Numbered from the stretch's first letter, positions 20,176 to 28,879 are shown. The stretch is 64,000 nucleotides of DNA from Billgrantia endophytica (GCF_002879615.1 NZ_PNRF01000028.1:93196-157195); one strand, 5' to 3'. The notes: generated by a model not told the origin, from the sequence alone. Made by a program: numbers and translations.

Positions 20176-21241
20176 GGGCCGCTGCCTGTCCGAAAGTGAG
20201 GGGGTGGTGGGGGTGGAACAGCGCATCCGAGGCGACGCTGAGTCCGATGGCCTCGCCGCGCCGCCACTGCCGGCGCGCGGGGGCTTCCACTTGCAGTGGC
20301 GCGTCGCCGCCGGTGTCGACCAGCAGGCGCTGGCTCTGGCCGAGGAAGAAGCTCTGCACCACCCGGCCGCTGATGGGGGCGCTGGCGGGGTCGCCGACCT
20401 CGATGTCCTCGGGGCGGCAGTAGGCGTGGTCCGCGCCATGCAGGCGCGGACAGAACAGCCGGCCGCCGTCGACCTCGAGCCAGCCGTCCCGTGTGCCGCC
20501 GATCGCGATGCGGTTGACCGAGCCGATGAAGTCGGCCACGAAGGCGCTGTGCGGTTGGTGGTAGATTTCTCGTGGGCTGCCTATCTGGGCGATCCGCCCA
20601 CGTTCCATCACCGCGACCCTGTCGCCCAGGGCCATGGCCTCGGCCTGGTCGTGGGTCACGTAGACCGCGGTGGTGCCGAGACGGCGCAGCAGGGTACCGA
20701 TCTCCAGGCGCAGGCGGTCGCGCAGCTTGGCATCGAGTGCCGACAGTGGCTCGTCGAACAGCAGTACCTTGGGCCTGACGGCGATGGCCCGGGCCAGCGC
20801 CACGCGCTGCTTCTGTCCGCCGGAGAGTTCGTCGACACCGCGCCGGGCGAAGTCGTGCAAGCCGACCATCTCCATCACCTCGTCGACCCGCCGTCGGACC
20901 TCCCCGGCGCTCAGGCGCCTGATGCGCAGCCCATAGGCGATGTTGTCGGTCACATTCATGTTGGGGAACAGCGCATAGTTCTGGAACACCATGCCCACAT
21001 CGCGCTTCTCGATGGGCAGGGCGGTGACATCGCGTTCGCCGAACCACACCCGGCCTCCCGGGTCCGGTGTTTCGAGGCCGCCGATGAGGCGCAGGGTGGT
21101 GGTCTTGCCGCAGCCGGAGGGGCCCAGCAGCACCAGGGTTTCCCCCGCCTCGACCCGCAGGTCGATCGGCTCGAGGGCGGTATGGCCGCTGGCGAAGGTG
21201 CGTCCGCACTGCTTGAGGGTGATGGCGATGGAGGATGACAT
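20168..21241 (-). CDS. ABC transporter ATP-binding protein (PotA/FbpC type)
   Basis: ATPase of the importer encoded by the next three genes. It has 357 residues: Walker A GPSGCGKTT, Q-loop VFQNYALFPNM, signature LSGGQKQR, Walker B LLFDEPLSALD, switch histidine in YVTHDQAEAM, and a C-terminal TOBE-type domain (about 240-350). This domain plan is used by iron, polyamine and 2-aminoethylphosphonate or phosphodiester-type importers. It follows the permease after 27 bp and overlaps the phosphodiesterase. Confidence 0.9.
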   Translation of the reverse strand: MSSSIAITLKQCGRTFASGHTALEPIDLRVEAGETLVLLGPSGCGKTTTLRLIGGLETPDPGGRVWFGERDVTALPIEKRDVGMVFQNYALFPNMNVTDNIAYGLRIRRLSAGEVRRRVDEVMEMVGLHDFARRGVDELSGGQKQRVALARAIAVRPKVLLFDEPLSALDAKLRDRLRLEIGTLLRRLGTTAVYVTHDQAEAMALGDRVAVMERGRIAQIGSPREIYHQPHSAFVADFIGSVNRIAIGGTRDGWLEVDGGRLFCPRLHGADHAYCRPEDIEVGDPASAPISGRVVQSFFLGQSQRLLVDTGGDAPLQVEAPARRQWRRGEAIGLSVASDALFHPHHPLTFGQAAAHG

Positions 21242-21268
21242 GGGGGATTCTCGATGGTGGATGAGGAC

Positions 21269-22057
21269 TCAGTGGCGACGGGTGACCAGGCTGCCCAGCC
21301 ACTGCAGCGTGATCAGCAGGGGAACGATCATCAGCAGGAACAGCAGGGTGTAGGCGGAGCCGATCTCCAGCCGCATGGAGGCGTAGCTGTCGGCCAGGCC
21401 GACGGGCAGCGTCTTGTTGAGCGGGGTGTGCAGCATCCAGGTGATGTTGAATTCGCCGACGGAGAGCGTGACCACCATCAGCGCCCCGGCCAGGATGCCG
21501 CTGACGCAGTTGGGTATCACGATGCCCAGGAAGCGCTGCCGGAAACCGGCGCCGAGGCTGGCGGCCGCCTCCTCCAGGCGCTGCATGTCGCTGGCGCGCA
21601 TCACCGACAGTACCGGCCTGACCATGAACGGCAGGGTGAACAGCACATGGCCGACCAGGATGAACAGCCAGCTGTCGCGGAAGTCGCGATGGTGTCCGTA
21701 GGCCAGCAGCAGCGCCAGCGCGGTGGCCAGGCCCGGGACGGCCACCGGCAGCAGCAGGGCCTCCTCGATGGCGTTGGCCCAGCGCCTGGAACTCTTCATC
21801 AGCGCATAGGCCGCCGGCACGCCGAGCAGCAGGGTCAGGACCAGGCAGGCCAGGGCCAGTTGGATCGATAGCCGGATGGTATCGGAATAGAGCCGCCACA
21901 CTTCCTCGACCCAGCGCAGGGTCAGGCCGCTGCTCAGGCCGATGAAGTAGTTCTCGGTCAGGCCGGCCAGCACCGACATGACCACCGGTACGATCATGAA
22001 CAGGCACACCAGCACGGTGAAGCCCAACTGGCAGTAGAACAGACCGCGGCGCTTCAT
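21269..22057 (-). CDS. ABC transporter permease (second of pair)
   Basis: Inner-membrane channel subunit of 262 residues with six membrane segments. The EAA loop is near residue 160-180 (LEEAAASLGAGFRQRFLGIVIP). The end is basic (SLVTRRH). Its ATG lies within the stop of the preceding permease (ATGA, 4-bp overlap), so the two are made in equal amounts as a heterodimer. PotC/PhnV-like family. Confidence 0.9.
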   Translation of the reverse strand: MKRRGLFYCQLGFTVLVCLFMIVPVVMSVLAGLTENYFIGLSSGLTLRWVEEVWRLYSDTIRLSIQLALACLVLTLLLGVPAAYALMKSSRRWANAIEEALLLPVAVPGLATALALLLAYGHHRDFRDSWLFILVGHVLFTLPFMVRPVLSVMRASDMQRLEEAAASLGAGFRQRFLGIVIPNCVSGILAGALMVVTLSVGEFNITWMLHTPLNKTLPVGLADSYASMRLEIGSAYTLLFLLMIVPLLITLQWLGSLVTRRH

Positions 22058-22971
22058 GCCGATGCTCCCAGGCTGCCGCCGGCCAGGCGTCGTGCGAAGG
22101 ACAGCGCGATCCAGGTGATCACCCCCAGGGTGACCGACAGCGCCGCGGCCATGGTGAAGTTGGCGTAGTTGGTGAATTCGCTGTAGATGCTCAGCGGCAG
22201 CACGCTCATGCGGGTGCCCAGGGTGAAGGCGGTGCCGAAGGCGCCCATGCTGGTGGCGAAGCAGATCGCACCGGTGGAGATCAGTGCCGGTGACAGCGCG
22301 GGTACGATCACGTCGCGGGTCACCCGCCAGGTACCGGCACCGAGTGAGCGTGCCGCCTCCTCGAGGCTGACGTCGAGTTTTTCACAGGCCGCCATCACCG
22401 TGGTGATTACCCGGGGAATGGAGAAGTAGAGGTAGCCGACGAACAGCCCGGCCAGCGAGTAGGCGAACATCCAGCGCTCACCGAACAGCAGCATGCTGAA
22501 CTGGGCCAGGGCACCCTGGCGGCCACCGAGCATGATCACCAGGAAGCCCACCACCACCCCGGGAAAGGCCAGGGGAAAGGTCAGCATGGCGACCAGCATC
22601 GCCTTGCCGCGAAATCGGTTGCGAGCCAGGAAGAACCCCGCCACACCGGCGGTGGCCACCGCCAGCAGCGAGACACCGATCGACACCAGCAGGGTCCACA
22701 GCAGACTGTAGAGATATTGTGGCTGCGCCACGACTGCCCAGTAGGCAATCATGCCGCTGTTCTTGTCGGGCTGCATGCCCATCGCCACCAGGCGCGTGAA
22801 TGGCAGCAGCCAGAAGGCGCAGAAGAAGGTCAGCGCCGGCACCAGGGCCAGCAGAACGGCCGGCTGACGCCTGAGCGTGCCCAGGTACGACCGTCGTCTC
22901 GCCGCCTTCGTCGTTACGTCGGCGGCGGCCCCCGACAGGGACCGCGCCTCGTGGTGTGACGTCAACGACAT
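22054..22971 (-). CDS. ABC transporter permease (first of pair)
   Basis: A 305-residue permease with a 35-residue hydrophilic N-terminus and then six membrane segments from about residue 38 on. The EAA loop is in LEEAARSLGAGTWRVTRDVIVP. PotB/PhnU-like family. The start is the ATG sharing one base with the binding-protein stop (TGATG); the frame stays open further upstream, but only over the binding-protein gene. Confidence 0.9.
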   Translation of the reverse strand: MSLTSHHEARSLSGAAADVTTKAARRRSYLGTLRRQPAVLLALVPALTFFCAFWLLPFTRLVAMGMQPDKNSGMIAYWAVVAQPQYLYSLLWTLLVSIGVSLLAVATAGVAGFFLARNRFRGKAMLVAMLTFPLAFPGVVVGFLVIMLGGRQGALAQFSMLLFGERWMFAYSLAGLFVGYLYFSIPRVITTVMAACEKLDVSLEEAARSLGAGTWRVTRDVIVPALSPALISTGAICFATSMGAFGTAFTLGTRMSVLPLSIYSEFTNYANFTMAAALSVTLGVITWIALSFARRLAGGSLGASA

Positions 22972-23987
22972 CAGCGCACCTCGGAGAGATACCGGTTGGA
23001 GAAGCCCGGCTGGGCCTCGGCCATGGCCTGGTAGTCGACCGGCTGGGCGCGTTGATAATCGCTGTCCGGCAGGAAGTAGCGACTCGCCTCCTCGGAGATG
23101 GCGTCCTCGCGCACCGGCCGCAGGAAGGCCTCGGCCCACACCGCCTGACCCTCGTCGGAGAGCACGAAGTCCAGTACCGCCTTGCCGTTGTCGGCGTTGG
23201 GCGAATCCTTGACCAGGCTCATCACGTAGGGCACCACCACGCTGCCCTCCTCGGGGATCACGAACTCGACGTTGGCGCCATCCTTGTACTTGGCGCGGTA
23301 GGCGTTGAAGTCGTAGTCGAGCAGGATCGGGATCTCCCCGGACAGCACCCGGGCATAGGCGGTCTGCCGGGGCACGATGGGAGCGTTGCGCGAAAGCTCG
23401 TTGAAGTAGTCGATGGCGGGCGTGAAGTCGTCGAGGTCGCCGCCCATGGCGAGGTTGACCGCCACCGCGCCGACGTAGCCGACGAAGGCGCTGGCGGGGT
23501 CGAGATAGCCGACCATGCCGCGATACTCGGGGTTCAGCAGGTCGTCCCACGAGGCGGGTACCGGCGCGCCGTCCAGGGCATCCACATTGACCATGAAGCC
23601 CATGGTGCCGGAATGGATGGTGAACCAGTTGCCGTCGGGGTCCTTGAGCCCGTCGGGGATCTCGTCCCAGTGCTCGGGCTGGTAGGGCTCGATGACGTCG
23701 GCGTCCTGGGCCTGGATGCCGAAGGTCACGCCATAGTAGACCACGTCCGCCACCGGGCTGTTGCGCTCGGCGACCAGTTGGGCCAGGGATTGGCCGGAAT
23801 TCTTGTTGTCCTGGGGCACCCTGATACCGGTCCGTTCCTCGATCAGGCGCAGTTGGGTGCCCCAGTCGGCCCATTCGGGGGGGCAGTTGTAACAGATGGC
23901 CGAATCGCTGGCCTGGGCGGTGGACAAGGTGCCGGCCGCCAGCATGAGGGTGGCGGCAACGGCCTGACGTAGATAAGTCGACTGCAT
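22971..23987 (-). CDS. ABC transporter substrate-binding protein (PotD/FbpA superfamily)
   Basis: A periplasmic binding protein of 338 residues. The signal peptide ends at TLSTAQA (about residue 26). The mature protein carries a CYNCPPEW pair of cysteines early, then two alpha/beta lobes with VVYYGVTFGIQAQ and GEIPILLDYDFNAYRAKY. It belongs to the broad group that binds iron, polyamines or organophosphorus compounds. The ligand is not readable, but a coupled GpdQ-like phosphodiesterase in the operon argues for a phosphodiester. AGGTGA lies six bases before the ATG. It begins 5 bp after the LacI-type regulator. Confidence 0.88.
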   Translation of the reverse strand: MQSTYLRQAVAATLMLAAGTLSTAQASDSAICYNCPPEWADWGTQLRLIEERTGIRVPQDNKNSGQSLAQLVAERNSPVADVVYYGVTFGIQAQDADVIEPYQPEHWDEIPDGLKDPDGNWFTIHSGTMGFMVNVDALDGAPVPASWDDLLNPEYRGMVGYLDPASAFVGYVGAVAVNLAMGGDLDDFTPAIDYFNELSRNAPIVPRQTAYARVLSGEIPILLDYDFNAYRAKYKDGANVEFVIPEEGSVVVPYVMSLVKDSPNADNGKAVLDFVLSDEGQAVWAEAFLRPVREDAISEEASRYFLPDSDYQRAQPVDYQAMAEAQPGFSNRYLSEVR

Positions 23988-23992
23988 GGGGA

Positions 23993-25036
23993 TCACCTGC
24001 GTTGAGTGGGAGAGGTCGAAGGGAATGGGGCGGCGGAGCCAGGCGTCGGAGGCCCGACGCTGTCGCCCTGGCGCAATGCATGGGACAGTCTTTCCCTCGT
24101 CGGGCTTTCGCCCTTGATCATGGCGAGCAGGGTGTTCACCGCCGCTTGCCCGATCGCCGCGCGAGGTTGCACGACGCTGCACAGGGATGGGTTCAGCAAA
24201 GCGCCCAGCGCGATGCCGTCGAAACCGACCACCGAGATATCCGCCGGGATCGAGAAACCGGCGCGTTGCAGATCGCCCATCAGGCTGATGGCCAGCATGT
24301 CGTTGGTGCAGAGCAGGGCGGTGAGTCGCTCGCTGCCGTACAGGTGCGGCTCGAGTACCGCCAGATCGGCATGCGTGTGGCGGGGCATCTCGATCAAGGG
24401 CAGCGGTGGCAGGCGGTGCGCCCGCATGGCCTGGCAGTAGCCTTCGTAGCGCAGCCGCGCGCGGTCGGATTGCAGTACCGGGCCGGCGATCATGCCGATG
24501 CGTCGGTGCCCCAGGTCGAGCAGATGGGTGGTGGCGTCGGCCATTGCCGCGCGGTTGTCGACGCTGATGGACGGCGTATCGGCATTCGCTGGCTGGTTGT
24601 AGACCAGCAGGCAGGGCACCGACTCCTTGCCCAGCTTGTCCAGCACGTCGTTGCTGTCGGCCTCGGCCACGGTGAGGATCAGTCCGTCGACACGCTGGCG
24701 CAACATCTCCTCGACGATCTCGGCTTCCTTGCTGGCGTCATACCCGGTGGTGGTGATCAACAGCGAATAGCCGGCCTGGCGCGCGGCGGTCTCCATGGCC
24801 TGCAACTGCTCGGCGAAGACCGGGTTGTCGAGGCTGGGAACCAGCACGCCGAGGATCCTGGTGGACCTGGTGCGCAGTTGCTGGGCAACCCGGTTGGGAC
24901 GGAAGGCGAGGCGACGTGCCGCCTCCAGCACTCTCCTCCTGGTTTCCGAACGCAGCAGCTCGGGTTGCGAGAAGGCCCGGGCAGCCGTCGCCCGGGACAC
25001 GCCGGCCAGTTTTGCCACGCTGAGCAGGTCCGCCAT
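23993..25036 (-). CDS. LacI-family transcriptional regulator
   Basis: A 347-residue regulator: N-terminal helix-turn-helix (MADLLSVAKLAGVSRATAARAFS, residues 1-23) and hinge helix, then a periplasmic-binding-protein-like sensor domain (ILGVLVPSLDNPVF through SVVGFDGIALG). It is the first gene of a six-gene minus-strand operon (regulator, binding protein, two permeases, ATPase, phosphodiesterase), so it probably autoregulates the operon in response to the imported compound. The C-terminal tail is proline-rich and longer than usual. Confidence 0.92.
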   Translation of the reverse strand: MADLLSVAKLAGVSRATAARAFSQPELLRSETRRRVLEAARRLAFRPNRVAQQLRTRSTRILGVLVPSLDNPVFAEQLQAMETAARQAGYSLLITTTGYDASKEAEIVEEMLRQRVDGLILTVAEADSNDVLDKLGKESVPCLLVYNQPANADTPSISVDNRAAMADATTHLLDLGHRRIGMIAGPVLQSDRARLRYEGYCQAMRAHRLPPLPLIEMPRHTHADLAVLEPHLYGSERLTALLCTNDMLAISLMGDLQRAGFSIPADISVVGFDGIALGALLNPSLCSVVQPRAAIGQAAVNTLLAMIKGESPTRERLSHALRQGDSVGPPTPGSAAPFPSTSPTQRR

Positions 25037-25106
25037 GTCGTTCGCTCACCCTCGAATCCGTGGAATGATATCGATCTCATTACGGCAGACTGTACGGGGC
25101 CAGGAT

Positions 25107-25128
25107 GTCGGTTACGTGGCGGTTATGT
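25107..25128 (-). promoter_or_regulatory. Tandem 11-bp repeat upstream of the lacI operon
   Basis: On the plus strand GTCGGTTACGT (25107-25117) is followed directly by GGCGGTTATGT (25118-25128), identical at 9 of 11 bases. Helical-turn direct repeats of this length are how PhoB half-sites are arranged, but the sequence departs from the CTGTCAT consensus. It is 70 bp before the regulator's start. Could equally be an operator for another factor. Confidence 0.3.
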
Positions 25129-25274
25129 GATCGTTTCGGGTTCCGCGAGGTGGGGGCGGTCAGCCTCTGTGGACTGAATGGCGACCCACACCAGACGGTG
25201 CTCGGCCATCTCGGCGAGTCTGGTGGCGATGGTCGTGTGTATCGAATGAGACCCGTCCAGCAGGACGAACAGGG

Positions 25275-25787
25275 TCAAGCGGCATACAACGGCAGCAGGA
25301 AACTGATCAGGATGATGATGCCGATGCCCAGCACGAATTGGAGTGGTACGCCGTCTTTTTCGGGTGGCAATTCCTCTTTGAGTATGTTCAGCATCATCCC
25401 TCCGGCGAGTGCCGCGAACATGAAGGCGGCGATTGGATAGCGATGCGGTGCCACCAGCCCGGCCGCCCAGCCGAGCAGGACCGCTCCCGCCAGGATCCAT
25501 CGGTCAAATGCGAGATGCTTGCGCTGGCCGAGAAAGAGGCGGTCATTCATATAGAAATGCAGGCTCAACGCCGCCGTATAGGCCATCAGCCAAACTCCTC
25601 CCCGATCGGCATAGTTGGCCAGAACGAAGCCACCAGTCGCGCTGTAGAGCGCAAATCCGCCGATATGCAGCCAAGCCGCAGCGTATTTCTGGCGGCGGGC
25701 GTCAAGGCGGGTGACGCTGACTTCGAGCAGATAGTAGAGGCAAAGCCCCGCCATGGTGATGACGAAGACAAGCCGTTCGACCGGCAT
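25275..25787 (-). pseudogene. Membrane protein, probably missing its 5' end
   Basis: A polytopic membrane protein of at least 170 residues with five or six hydrophobic segments, ending LPPEKDGVPLQFVLGIGIIILISFLLPLYAA (the last helix is residues 148-165). The first ATG in frame is at 25787, but the frame stays open upstream without any ATG and still reads like protein (a further membrane segment VIIFIIVLPTL and then TWQDNAREQ). This implies that the true N-terminus was lost or that an upstream frameshift occurred. No family is recognised. Codon choice and the flanking DNA differ from the rest of the window, so I suspect transfer from another lineage. Confidence 0.5.
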
Positions 25788-26391
25788 CTGCTCGCGCGCG
25801 TTGTCCTGCCATGTCGAAAGCGTGGGCAGAACGATGATGAAGATTATAACCCACCCCGACTCCGCCAGCGAAGGACCGCATCCTGGTCGGTGCGCTCCGC
25901 GTTGCGCCGCCCGCCAGGTGTGAACCCGCCAGAGTGAGTGCCGCCAATGCCGACCAGATCCAGATCATGCGAACGTTGCGGATCCCGCGCTCACGGCGCG
26001 AAACCCCAGGTCGAATTAGAGACAATCCCGCAAGACAGAGAGTCGGGGGCGTTCGGCGGATGCGAAGCGGCTGAACGGAATGGATTCAAGAAACGGCTCC
26101 GGCGAAAGTGACAAGGGGAAATGATAGCCAGCGGTGCCAAACAGGGGGCTTGAGACAACCCTACCCCCAAGTGCAGCATAGCGTCGAAGACGACACCGCA
26201 CTACGACCTTCTCATCAGCACCTTTCGCTTGCCGTTATTCCGGCCATCGCCGAATCGGCGCGTGGAATACATCGTTCCCCTGTCGATTTTCTCCTTGCTC
26301 GTACGAGTGACAGGCACGCACTCATGAATTGCCCGAAGACGTATATGCTGATGAAGAAGCGTGCCCGAAAGCGAGAATCAGGAGAACGGTC
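25788..26391. other. Gene-poor stretch with foreign-looking sequence
   Basis: About 600 bp without an intact gene. Minus-strand frames over 25850-26200 give short arginine-, serine- and proline-rich peptides, none with a ribosome site or family resemblance. Composition differs from both flanks. The last 90 bp presumably contain the promoter of the DUF1428 gene. I read it as debris left by an insertion or deletion. Confidence 0.4.
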
Positions 26392-26745
26392 ATGACCTAT
26401 GTGGATGGATTCGTTGCCGCGGTGCCTACCGCCGACAAGGCGCGATACATCGAGCACGCCCGCGATGCGGCCGTGGTGTTCAAGGAGAACGGTGCCCTGA
26501 AAGTAGTGGAGTGCTGGGGCGATGACGTGCCCGAGGGAAAGGTCACTTCCTTCCCCATGGCAGTGAAGTGCCAGCCCGATGAGACCGTCATCTTCTCGTG
26601 GCTGGTCTGGCCCTCCCGGCAGGTGCGGGACGAGGCCATGCCGAGAGTCATGGAAGACCCGCGCCTCCAGCCGGACGTCAACCCCATGCCGTTCGATGGC
26701 AAACGGTTGATCTATGGCGGTTTCGAGGTCGTCGTCGACGAGTGA
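26392..26745 (+). CDS. DUF1428 family protein (YbaA-like)
   Basis: A 117-residue cytoplasmic protein: MTYVDGFVAAVPTADKARYIEHA opening, KVVECWGDDVPEGKVTSFPMAV in the middle, FSWLVWPSRQVRDE, and the end KRLIYGGFEVVVDE. These are the conserved stretches of DUF1428 (dimeric alpha-beta barrel fold). No biochemical function is established. The start has CAGGAGA nine bases upstream. Its 3' end overlaps the convergent glycosyltransferase by 34 bp. Confidence 0.9.
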   Translation: MTYVDGFVAAVPTADKARYIEHARDAAVVFKENGALKVVECWGDDVPEGKVTSFPMAVKCQPDETVIFSWLVWPSRQVRDEAMPRVMEDPRLQPDVNPMPFDGKRLIYGGFEVVVDE

Positions 26746-27971
26746 CAGGAATTGCAGCAGGAAGCCGTCGCACCCGGCATGGCGGAGACCGCCATGGTGG
26801 TATTGCCTTCGGCGTTTCTCCTGGCACAGACCTGCGCATAGAGCACGGCGAGTTCGGCGGCCTTGGCGTCCTCGTGCCAGCCCGCCGCGTAGGCCACGGC
26901 GCGGCACGACAGCTCGCTACGCAACGCGTTGTCCCCTAGCAGCCGGTTCACCTTGGCGGCGAAGTCGTCGAGATCCTCGTCGGCGATCAGGCAGCCCTCG
27001 CCATCCACCAGCACGTCGCGGGTGCCCATCATGGCGGTGGAGACCACCGGGGTGCCCAGCGCCATGGCTTCCAGCAGCACCAATCCCTGGGTCTCGGTGC
27101 GCGAGGCGAAGACGAAGGCGTCGGCGGCGCGGTAGGCGGCCTGCAACTGGCCGTGGCGGTCCAGGTAGCCGAGGAAGCGTACGGCATACTCCATGCCGAT
27201 CTGTCGTGCCCGGCGCGCCAGCTCGGCCCGGGCCGGGCCCTCGCCGGTGACGATCAGGCGTGTGTCGGGATGTTCGGCGAGTACCCGGGGCAGAAGATCG
27301 ATCAGGAAGGCGATGTTCTTCTCGAAGGCGAGGCGCCCGACGAACAGCAGCAGGCGGGCGTTGTCCGGCAGGTCGTAGTGGGTACGAAAATCCACTTCCT
27401 TGGTGGGACGGCTGAAACGCTCCAGCGCCAGGCCGGTGGGGATCACCACCATGGGCGTCTTGACGCCATAGCGTTCCAGCGTCTCGCGCATGGCCCGGGA
27501 GGGAGCCACCAGCGCCTCGAGCCGGCGGCACTGCCGCACCGAGAGGCGCCGGGCGACGAAGCGTAGCCAACTGCTGGGCACGCCGCGCACATAGTGGGGC
27601 AGGTATTCCTCGAACAGAGTGTGGTAAGTGGCCAGGACGGGGAGGCGCAGCCGTCGCGCCAGCGCCATGCCGGCATAGTGGGCGACGAAGGGGGTATGGA
27701 TGTGCACCAGGTCGAAGCGCTCCTTGGCGAGCCGAGGCGCCAGCGCCATCACGTTGCGGTAGTGCATCATGCGGTCCTCGGGAGAGCCCGGCACGCCGCG
27801 CGAGGCGATGCGCAGCACGTCCGGCTCGTCCACCTGCCCCACGGGATAGTCGGGGCAGATCAGGGTGACCGAATGGCCGAGACGTTCCAGGGCGTCGCGG
27901 AAGCTGGCGATGGAGGTGGCGACGCCGTTGATGCGCGGAAAGTAGACGTCGGTGAGCATCAATATCTTCAT
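26712..27971 (-). CDS. Glycosyltransferase family 4
   Basis: A 419-residue GT-B retaining glycosyltransferase. It starts MKILMLTDVYFPRINGVATS, the N-terminal acceptor-side pattern of lipid mannosyl/glucosyltransferases. The C-terminal donor domain has VGRLAFEKNIAFLID, GEGPARAELA and the EX7E motif ETQGLVLLEAMALGTPVVS. The last 25 residues are low complexity and overlap the 3' end of the DUF1428 gene. The ATG at 27971 is chosen because the upstream extension has no family match. A strong PhoB-like box lies 48 bp upstream, so induction by phosphate starvation and a role in glycolipid synthesis are inferred. The acceptor is unknown. Confidence 0.85.
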   Translation of the reverse strand: MKILMLTDVYFPRINGVATSIASFRDALERLGHSVTLICPDYPVGQVDEPDVLRIASRGVPGSPEDRMMHYRNVMALAPRLAKERFDLVHIHTPFVAHYAGMALARRLRLPVLATYHTLFEEYLPHYVRGVPSSWLRFVARRLSVRQCRRLEALVAPSRAMRETLERYGVKTPMVVIPTGLALERFSRPTKEVDFRTHYDLPDNARLLLFVGRLAFEKNIAFLIDLLPRVLAEHPDTRLIVTGEGPARAELARRARQIGMEYAVRFLGYLDRHGQLQAAYRAADAFVFASRTETQGLVLLEAMALGTPVVSTAMMGTRDVLVDGEGCLIADEDLDDFAAKVNRLLGDNALRSELSCRAVAYAAGWHEDAKAAELAVLYAQVCARRNAEGNTTMAVSAMPGATASCCNSCHSSTTTSKPP

Positions 27972-28018
27972 GGGGCAGACTCGGCAAGGCGGCTGACCCC
28001 GCCATCCTGAGCCACCAC

Positions 28019-28037
28019 GGTGACGCCATGGTGACAG
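28019..28037 (-). promoter_or_regulatory. Candidate Pho box upstream of the GT4 gene
   Basis: Read on the minus strand this is CTGTCACCATGGCGTCACC: two GTCACC half-sites exactly 11 bp apart, the PhoB arrangement (consensus CTGTCAT-N4-CTGTCAT). It is 48 bp before the glycosyltransferase start, a normal distance for a PhoB-activated promoter. Confidence 0.6.
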
Positions 28038-28081
28038 TGCGGCGCTTTTTTCCCCGGTTTTCAGGAGGGACAGGCTCGCAC

Positions 28082-28555
28082 TCATACTTCCCGGGGAAAG
28101 TGGTTTTGTCGTGCCGTGGAGCGAATCACATAGCCTTGCTTGGCATCGCCCGAGAACCCGCAGGCACGGTAAAAGGCGTGGGTCGTGGCCTCCTCGGAGC
28201 CTGTCAACAGCATCACCTTGTAGCAGCCACGGCTCCAGGCGTGTTCCAAGGCATGGTTCAGGAGGCGCTTGCCAATCCCTTGGTTGCGGTGGCTGGCACG
28301 GGTGACGACGTTCTCGATCAACGCATAGGGGCGACCGCCCCGCGTGAGGTTGGAAATGACGTTGAGATAGCAGGTCGCGAGTAGCTGACCGCCCGCTTCG
28401 ACGACGAGCAATGTGAGGTCGGTGTGGCCGGTGATCCGCTCGAAAGCGTCCAGCGTATGGGCATCGGGGGCGGGATCGTCGGGATTGAGCTCCCGCAAGA
28501 GGTCGCAGAGCGGTTCGTAATCGGCGGCCTGTGCCTCTCTGATGGTGACGTGCAT
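28082..28555 (-). CDS. GNAT family N-acetyltransferase
   Basis: A 157-residue acyl-CoA N-acyltransferase. It shows the N-terminal MHVTIREAQAADYEPL strand-helix, motif A VVTRASHRNQGIGKRLLNHAL (R/Q-x-x-G-x-G/A for coenzyme A), and the terminal TTHAFYRACGFSGDAKQGYV. The substrate is not predictable. Its start codon is 4 bp from the stop of a decayed TOBE fragment, so it may once have been read from an ABC-transporter operon. Acetyltransferases are known partners of phosphonate clusters (PhnO acts on aminoalkylphosphonates), and its place beside the 2-AEP importer makes that worth considering, but sequence alone does not show it. Confidence 0.85.
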   Translation of the reverse strand: MHVTIREAQAADYEPLCDLLRELNPDDPAPDAHTLDAFERITGHTDLTLLVVEAGGQLLATCYLNVISNLTRGGRPYALIENVVTRASHRNQGIGKRLLNHALEHAWSRGCYKVMLLTGSEEATTHAFYRACGFSGDAKQGYVIRSTARQNHFPREV

Positions 28556-28559
28556 CTTC

Positions 28560-28661
28560 TCAATCCCCCGTGCGTTTGCCGCTTTTGCGGTCGAAGGGAT
28601 GCAGCGCCTCTCGGGTGACATGAAAACGCAGCGTCTCGCCTTCGGCCACCGTGGGCTGGTG
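28560..28661 (-). pseudogene. Remnant of an ABC ATPase C-terminus (TOBE-like)
   Basis: The minus-strand frame HQPTVAEGETLRFHVTREAL followed by HPFDRKSGKRTGD and a stop reads like the last 33 residues of a PotA/FbpC-type ATPase (GETLRF...REALHPFD is the usual TOBE ending). A stop codon lies immediately upstream, and a few more transporter-like codons (ITLKT, LVLGR) appear beyond it in shifted frames. I infer a decayed gene of which only the tail remains. Apart from the Pho box at 28860, the rest of the 28556-28923 gap is empty. Confidence 0.45.
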
Positions 28662-28859
28662 CTACCTGCCGAGGACCAGTGTCTTGAGGGTGATAGGCGG
28701 CATGGTGCGCTCCTTGAGTGGTGTCGATCACGCGGCCTCTGCGTCCGGTTCCATCTCGCGGGCACACCACGATGGCCATACGCTAGGCGGGCAAGATGAC
28801 GCTGGAGTTACCTATGAGTGAAAGCTGAATGAAGCCTGAATGGTGACCTCGAAGTCGTG

Positions 28860-28879
28860 ACGTCATATTGCTGTAAGGC
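28860..28879 (+). promoter_or_regulatory. Candidate Pho box upstream of the 2-AEP importer
   Basis: ACGTCATATTGCTGTAAGGC compares well with a Pho box (CTGTCATA-NNN-CTGTCAT): GTCATA then CTGTAA at 11-bp spacing, with a weaker third unit (GCACT) 11 bp on. It ends 44 bp before the binding-protein start. Confidence 0.6.
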
